Source: Gammaproteobacteria bacterium (GTDB lineage Bacteria > Pseudomonadota > Gammaproteobacteria > Chromatiales > Chromatiaceae). From it: a stretch of 8,966 bases of DNA. Under the pieces are notes generated by a model, which made no database searches, was not told the origin of the DNA, and was given only the letters and a program-made list of their open reading frames with translations. A program made the translations under genes and the position numbers. Where the stretch lies: the NCBI GenBank assembly GCA_006227775.1, contig SBFV01000367.1, positions 1-8,966 on the forward strand. Direction: 5' to 3'. Position 1 is the stretch's first letter, and each line of letters opens with the position of its first letter. Positions 8,586 through 8,966 of this stretch are shown piece after piece.

Positions 8586-8966
8586 TATCCGGTATGGCGC
8601 CGGCGCATCCCGCCGTCCCCACGAACCCTGGCACGATCGGTGGCCATGAGGGTGCGCTGGCCTATGGCCATCGCTTCCCCATCCGACGCCTGACCGTTAT
8701 CGGCGTCGGCCTCATCGGCGGCTCCCTGGCCCGTGCCCTGCGGCGGGCCCGGCTGGTGGAGGAGGTGGTCGGCTGTGGCCGCTCCCTGGACAACCTGCAG
8801 CGGGCGGTGCAACTGGGGGTCATCGACCGTTACAGCCAGGACCCGGCGGCGGCCGTGGCCGGGGCGGACCTGGTCTTCCTCGCCGTCCCCTTGGGGGCCA
8901 TGGCCGCGACCTTCGCCGCCATTCGGGACCACCTGGCCCCCGGGGCCATCCTGACCGATGGCGGCA
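8582..8966 (+). CDS. tyrA: Prephenate dehydrogenase, N-terminal part (cut by window end)
   Basis: The frame opens at ATG 8582, which overlaps the hisC stop (ATGA), and stays open for 128 codons to the end of the window. After about 34 residues rich in Pro, Gly and Ala comes RRLTVIGVGLIGGSLARAL, with the dinucleotide-binding GxGxxG at 41-46, then ADLVFLAVPLGAM, typical of TyrA. TyrA oxidatively decarboxylates prephenate to hydroxyphenylpyruvate, the tyrosine branch opposite PheA. In related genomes tyrA is sometimes fused to aroA; that part lies beyond the window. The only other in-frame start before the Rossmann fold is ATG 8594. Neither has a good Shine-Dalgarno, so translational coupling to hisC is likely. 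The N-terminal extension is longer than in most TyrA proteins, which begin just before the Rossmann strand. Confidence 0.92.
   Translation, partial: MISGMAPAHPAVPTNPGTIGGHEGALAYGHRFPIRRLTVIGVGLIGGSLARALRRARLVEEVVGCGRSLDNLQRAVQLGVIDRYSQDPAAAVAGADLVFLAVPLGAMAATFAAIRDHLAPGAILTDGG

Overview
The window is GC-rich and densely coded, with every recognisable gene on the + strand. It looks like a chromosomal segment of a gammaproteobacterium. The order gyrA - serC - (serA) - pheA - hisC - tyrA resembles the gyrA-serC-pheA-hisC2-tyrA block known from pseudomonads. The GyrA and SerC sequences read as gammaproteobacterial, and the high GC suggests something like the Chromatiales (purple sulfur bacteria). 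The genus cannot be fixed from the sequence alone.

Left part (1-987). The window opens inside a cation diffusion facilitator (CDF)-type membrane protein whose usual TM5 metal-site histidine appears to be missing. Its last codons overlap, in another frame, about 57 codons that read like the C-terminus of a polar amino acid ABC transporter permease with no start of its own. This is probably a gene remnant left by a rearrangement. The following 234 bases are non-coding. They carry a likely gyrA promoter with an extended -10, a G/C hairpin over its -35 side, and an 8-bp stem-loop in the gyrA leader.

Middle (988-6220). Full-length gyrA (DNA gyrase subunit A) is followed by serC (phosphoserine aminotransferase). 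A 178-base spacer then holds two tandem imperfect copies of a ~63-base repeat. After it comes serA, a short-form 3-phosphoglycerate dehydrogenase with a C-terminal ACT domain. SerA and SerC catalyse consecutive steps from 3-phosphoglycerate to phosphoserine.

Right part (6270-8966). pheA (bifunctional chorismate mutase/prephenate dehydratase, probably with a TTG start), hisC (histidinol-phosphate aminotransferase, which may also transaminate aromatic keto acids) and the start of tyrA (prephenate dehydrogenase, overlapping hisC by ATGA and cut by the window end) form an aromatic amino acid block. PheA and TyrA compete for prephenate; an aminotransferase such as HisC could finish both branches.

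These are mostly ordinary housekeeping genes, and I see no clear undescribed system. The points most worth a second look are the tandem repeat between serC and serA, the permease remnant overlapping the CDF gene, the atypical CDF core, the placement and type of serA, and the structured gyrA leader.
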